From contig CALGAA010000148.1 of assembly GCA_937952445.1 (NCBI GenBank), positions 1 to 9,566 on the forward strand: a DNA stretch of 9,566 nt, given 5' to 3'. The stretch comes from an uncultured Bacteroidota bacterium (GTDB lineage Bacteria > Bacteroidota > Bacteroidia > Chitinophagales > Saprospiraceae). Below, piece after piece: positions 6,540-9,566 of this stretch. Within the stretch, counting starts at the first letter, position 1, and every line of letters begins with the position of its first letter. The position numbers were made by a program, and so were the translations under genes. The notes beneath the pieces were generated by a model. The model had not been told where the DNA came from. It ran no database searches and worked only from the letters and a program-made list of their open reading frames with translations.

Positions 6540-8432
6540 TTACGACAGGACAGGAATTTCTTCTTCGATTGCGATTTCCTCTTCGGCTTCATCGAATTCG
6601 ACGCGGAGATTTTCGATGATAAATTCCTGACGTTCGTTGGTGTTTTTACCCATATAGTAGGTCAGTAAATCCTCTATTTTTACTTTATTGTCCAGCCGGA
6701 CTGGGGCCAGCCTGATATCTTCCCCTATAAAATGACCAAACTCGTTCGGGGAAATTTCTCCGAGCCCTTTAAACCTGGTTATTTCTGCGGTCTTGCCCAG
6801 CCTGGCTGCAGCCGCTCTTTTTTCCGCTTCCGAATAGCAATAGATGGTTTCTTTTTTGTTCCGTACTCTGAAAATCGGAGTTTCCAATATGTACAAATGT
6901 CCTTCTCTGACCAAATCGGGGAAAAACTGTAGGAAAAATGTCAGAATCAACAACCGGATATGCATCCCGTCGACATCCGCATCGGAGGCAATAACCACCC
7001 GGTTGTAGCGCAAACCTTCCAGGCCGTCTTCGATTTGTAGCGCGTGCTGGAGAAGATTCAATTCTTCGTTTTGATAGACGATTTTTTTACTCATTCCAAA
7101 GCAATTCAGCGGTTTCCCCCGAAGGCTGAAAATGGCCTGGTAGTCCACATCCCGAGCCTGGGTAATCGAACCACTTGCTGAATCACCTTCGGTGATGAAA
7201 ATGGTGGATTTGAGCCGGTCTTCTTCTTTTCCTTTGTTGTCGTTTAAATGGTATTTACAATCGCGAAGTTTTTTATTGTGAACAGCTGCGATTTTGGCTT
7301 TATCGCGAGCAATTTTTTTAATGCCTGCGATTTCTTTTCGTTCCCGTTCGCTTTGCTTGATTTTCTTGAGGATGGTCGCCGCAATTTCCTCGTTGCGGTA
7401 CAGAAAATTCTCAAGTTTGGTACTGATAAAATCGTTGATAAAAGACCGAATGGTTTGTCCATCGGGGGCCACGTGGGTAGAACCAAGCTTGGTCTTGGTC
7501 TGGGATTCAAAAACCGGCTCTTCAACTTTGACGCTGATCGCCGCCACGATCGAGGTTCGGATATCGCGTACGTCGTAATTTTTGTTGTAAAAATGGCGGA
7601 TGGTGGCTACCAGGGCCTCGCGGAACGCAGCCAGATGCGTACCTCCCTGGGTGGTATGCTGCCCGTTGACGAAGGAATAGTACTCCTCACCGTACTGATT
7701 ACTGTGTGACATGGCCAGTTCAATATCGGTATCCTGAATGTGGATGATGGGGTAGAGGAGTTTTTCAGACTTGGCCCGGCTTTCGAGCAAATCCTTCAAT
7801 CCATGATCCGATTTGATGCGTTTGTTGTTGAAATGCAACGTCAGCCCAACATTGAGATAAGCATAATTCCACAACTGTTCTTCAATGATTTCCGGATTGA
7901 AATTAAAATTCTTAAAGATCGTTGCATCCGGCAAAAACTCAATGAAAGTCCCATTTCGTTCTTCGGTTTTGACTGGCTTGTCATCACGGATCAATTCTCC
8001 CCGCTGAAAAACGGCTGTTTTTTTCAAACCATCCCGAACCGAATAAACGATGAACTCATCGGATAAAGCGTTGACTGCTTTGGTACCGACACCGTTCAAT
8101 CCCACAGATTTTTTAAACGCTTTGGAGTCGTATTTTCCTCCTGTATTAATTCTCGAAACACAGTCAACCACCTTTCCCAACGGGATTCCACGACCGTAAT
8201 CCCGAACTTGTACGCGTTGTTCGGGGGTGATGTTGATTTCAATTTTGCGGCCGTGTCCCATGACAAATTCATCGATTGAATTGTCCAGGATTTCCTTGAT
8301 GAGAATGTATATTCCGTCATCAGATGCGCTGCCGTTCCCCAGTTTACCGATGTACATACCCGGTCGCAACCGGATATGCTCTTTCCAGTCGAGCGATCTG
8401 ATGTTGTCTTCGTTGTATTGAATTTCTGCCAT
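6540..8432 (-). CDS. parE: DNA topoisomerase IV subunit B
   Basis: A 630-residue type IIA topoisomerase ATPase subunit. With ParC it decatenates replicated chromosomes. The GHKL ATPase has KEILDNSIDE (Glu47, Asn51), RDYGRGIP (77-84) and the lid GLNGVGTKAVNALS (111-124). The transducer carries QTKTKLGS (311-318). The TOPRIM domain has TEGDSASGS (Glu415) and IASDADVDGMH with Asp484 and Asp486. The C-terminal RFKGLGEISPNEF (553-565) is also present. ParE rather than GyrB is favoured by the compact start SLDWKEHIRLRPGMYIGKLG and by close similarity to Bacteroidota ParE; the length rules out a GyrB with an insert. An acidic tail (EFDEAEEEIAIEEEI) ends the protein. The frame extends 28 codons upstream to a TTG at 8516, but the ATG at 8432 matches the family start. 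parC is not adjacent in this window. A -7 promoter box lies at 8599. Confidence 0.95.
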   Translation of the reverse strand: MAEIQYNEDNIRSLDWKEHIRLRPGMYIGKLGNGSASDDGIYILIKEILDNSIDEFVMGHGRKIEINITPEQRVQVRDYGRGIPLGKVVDCVSRINTGGKYDSKAFKKSVGLNGVGTKAVNALSDEFIVYSVRDGLKKTAVFQRGELIRDDKPVKTEERNGTFIEFLPDATIFKNFNFNPEIIEEQLWNYAYLNVGLTLHFNNKRIKSDHGLKDLLESRAKSEKLLYPIIHIQDTDIELAMSHSNQYGEEYYSFVNGQHTTQGGTHLAAFREALVATIRHFYNKNYDVRDIRTSIVAAISVKVEEPVFESQTKTKLGSTHVAPDGQTIRSFINDFISTKLENFLYRNEEIAATILKKIKQSERERKEIAGIKKIARDKAKIAAVHNKKLRDCKYHLNDNKGKEEDRLKSTIFITEGDSASGSITQARDVDYQAIFSLRGKPLNCFGMSKKIVYQNEELNLLQHALQIEDGLEGLRYNRVVIASDADVDGMHIRLLILTFFLQFFPDLVREGHLYILETPIFRVRNKKETIYCYSEAEKRAAAARLGKTAEITRFKGLGEISPNEFGHFIGEDIRLAPVRLDNKVKIEDLLTYYMGKNTNERQEFIIENLRVEFDEAEEEIAIEEEIPVLS

Positions 8433-8516
8433 GTATATTTTGTTGTTTTGGGTTGGTTTGGTCTCCCGACAATTAATAAATACCGCTTGAAATTGTTTGG
8501 AGACAATGCTTTTCAA

Positions 8517-8552
8517 TCAGCCGTTGGAGATGGAATTAGCGGTATCTTCCAT
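8517..8552 (-). other. Possible 11-codon upstream reading frame in the parE leader
   Basis: On the minus strand ATG at 8552 opens MEDTANSISNG and stops with TGA at 8519-8517, about 85 bases before the parE ATG. It would lie within the transcript predicted from the box at 8599. No ribosome-binding site stands out beyond purine-rich GGAAGAAAAT upstream. It has no runs of a single amino acid, so it is not an attenuator leader of the usual kind, and may be chance. Confidence 0.15.
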
Positions 8553-8598
8553 AGTTTTATTTTCTTCCGGCTTTTTCTTCTTTCAGCGATACCCGCAA

Positions 8599-8606
8599 CA
8601 AATATA
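8599..8606 (-). promoter_or_regulatory. Bacteroidota -7 box upstream of parE
   Basis: TATATTTG on the minus strand matches TAnnTTTG exactly and equals the box in front of metF. Transcription would start near 8592, leaving a leader of about 160 bases before the parE ATG at 8432. A correctly spaced -33 TTG is not obvious: the nearest (in ACATTTG) is only 12 bases away, so the call rests on the -7 box. The remainder of the 279-base gap up to 8711 shows nothing else I can name. Confidence 0.45.
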
Positions 8607-8711
8607 TCAAAAAAAGATCAAATGTTTGGTTCTTAATCACGGGTGGCCTCATACGGTTGCGGTTTTGGGAAGATGTACGGCCAGGACCGTTATGTTTGAC
8701 AAGATCCAGGC

Positions 8712-9221
8712 TTAGTCTTTCCGGGCTTCTATCTGCGTATTTCCGTAGGTGGGAAAACTGGCACTTCCGGAATGGTTGAAGTTTTCGAGGGCTTCGATTG
8801 GAAGTTGGTAATCCCTCAGAAATGTCTTAAAAAAGGCGACAAGTTCGGCATCCGGAACATTTTTGGATAAAGGCTTTTTGAAAAAGAGTACATGGTCGAT
8901 TTTGCCTGATTTATCGTAGAAAACCTGCAGCCAAACCTTCACCCCTTTAAGGTCAAAATCGATTTTATCTGCGTGAACTTCCATGGCATACAGCATTTGC
9001 AACCATTTGTGAAACGCCTCATCCATATCGTTTTGCGTCTGTTGCAAAAGGATTCCGGGATATTTTTGGTATAAGGCCGAATACATGTTTTCGTATTCAC
9101 CGATCATGAAAACCTGGGGCAATTCGGAAACTGTTCGCGGTTTTTCAACAGGATTTTGGGCGTATCCGATTAAAAATAACGCAGAAAAGATGATTGTTGC
9201 TATGTATCTTTGGGTGTACAT
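8712..9221 (-). CDS. Exported protein of unknown function
   Basis: A 169-residue protein starting at ATG 9221. Residues 1-21 are a signal peptide (MYTQRYIATIIFSALFLIGY followed by A), with likely cleavage before Gln22, so the mature protein is periplasmic or secreted. No lipobox Cys is seen. The mature part begins with a helical region (EYENMYSALYQKYPGILLQQ, DMDEAFHKWLQMLYAM) and ends with a probable alpha/beta unit, VKVWLQVFYDKSGKIDHVLF (94-113) plus AELVAFFKTFLRDYQLP. That second part recalls the beta-strand pattern of TonB C-terminal-like domains, where a strand, a Lys/Asp-Gly-x-Ile turn and another strand precede a helix, but the resemblance is weak. It lies 279 bases upstream of parE on the same strand and is divergent from the membrane protein at 9326. 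No function can be assigned. Confidence 0.75.
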   Translation of the reverse strand: MYTQRYIATIIFSALFLIGYAQNPVEKPRTVSELPQVFMIGEYENMYSALYQKYPGILLQQTQNDMDEAFHKWLQMLYAMEVHADKIDFDLKGVKVWLQVFYDKSGKIDHVLFFKKPLSKNVPDAELVAFFKTFLRDYQLPIEALENFNHSGSASFPTYGNTQIEARKD

Positions 9222-9325
9222 GGAGCACGTAATTTAACTAGAAAGCTTGACAATATACAATTTATGTTCCAGAAAATAGTTCATCTCCACGTTATTTTTC
9301 GGGGTCCAAACAAAAACGATAGTTG

Positions 9326-9566
9326 ATGTTAATTGACGTAGCGGTGGTCTTGATATTTGTTCTCAGTTTTTGGATCGGATGGTTGATCCGGATTTACATC
9401 GACTGGCTTAGCCTGGTATGGATCGCCCTGATCACGGTCGTATTGACGGTTTTTCTGCCCTATTTTATGGCTTTTGTGGACCGAAGCTCAGCTGATTTTT
9501 CACCTATAGCCTATTATGTTTTTGGATTTTTGGTTATTGCGTTGATCTTGGAGGGAATATATTTGT
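9326..9566 (+). CDS. Membrane protein, N-terminal part (CvpA-like topology)
   Basis: The ATG at 9326 opens a frame of 80 codons that is still open at the window edge. The product is very hydrophobic: segment 1 about residues 2-20 (LIDVAVVLIFVLSFWIGWL), segment 2 about 28-50 (DWLSLVWIALITVVLTVFLP), a short loop with FVDRSSADFSP, and segment 3 about 63-80 (AYYVFGFLVIALILEGIYL). A start of the type L-I-D-hydrophobic, a basic turn and a second hydrophobic segment resembles CvpA-family proteins, but the typical glycine-rich motif (G-x-x-R-G) is not clear and the C-terminus is missing, so the family is a guess. There is no Shine-Dalgarno; the leader is A-rich. It is divergent from the exported-protein gene, with 104 bases between the two starts, where both promoters must lie. 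Confidence 0.65.
   Translation, partial: MLIDVAVVLIFVLSFWIGWLIRIYIDWLSLVWIALITVVLTVFLPYFMAFVDRSSADFSPIAYYVFGFLVIALILEGIYL

Noticed and set aside
7248..7709. 153-codon plus-strand frame inside parE
   Set aside because: It is antisense to the conserved transducer and ATPase regions and has no recognisable motif.
8433..8516. 28-codon extension of parE from a TTG
   Set aside because: The ATG at 8432 gives the family's usual start; the extension begins at a weak TTG right after a stop and shows no family likeness.
201..9082. 12-mer ATAAGGCCGAAT at 201-212 and 9071-9082
   Set aside because: Both copies lie in coding DNA of unrelated genes with no further flanking similarity; probably chance.

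Overview
The window looks like a chromosomal segment of a member of the Bacteroidota. The GcvP, MetF, Lon and ParE sequences read like that phylum. Two exported proteins have short signal peptides ending in Ala-Gln. Leaders are A-rich with little Shine-Dalgarno signal, and two promoter candidates carry the Bacteroidota -7 box TAnnTTTG. The CarboxypepD_reg-like protein family is also common there. A Saprospiria-like lineage is my guess only. I see no mobile element, CRISPR array, tRNA or rRNA.

Layout. Positions 1-496 (+) hold the 3' end of gcvP, the glycine decarboxylase P protein. After 293 non-coding bases comes a small cytosolic protein of unknown function (790-1197, +), preceded by a near-palindromic operator candidate. 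Positions 1198-1862 are a 665-base non-coding gap between convergent genes. It contains a G-rich tract, nested inverted repeats, a 12-bp perfect palindrome and a good intrinsic terminator.

Then follows a run of minus-strand genes, read right to left: an exported protein (8712-9221), parE (6540-8432, topoisomerase IV subunit B), lon (3971-6412, ATP-dependent protease), an exported CarboxypepD_reg-like protein (3027-3710) and metF (1863-2822, methylenetetrahydrofolate reductase). The gaps between them are 127 to 279 bases, so several are probably separately transcribed. metF and parE each have their own TATATTTG box. At the right edge a plus-strand membrane protein begins at 9326 and runs out of the window; it is divergent from the exported protein.

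How the genes relate. GcvP and MetF both belong to one-carbon metabolism: glycine cleavage feeds methylene-tetrahydrofolate, which MetF reduces for methionine synthesis. They lie on opposite strands and are not an operon. Lon and ParE are housekeeping proteins for proteolysis and chromosome decatenation. I do not see a new multi-gene system here. The parts worth a second look are the structured non-coding gap at 1198-1862, the operator candidate before the 790 gene, the inverted repeat before lon, and the poorly characterised small proteins.
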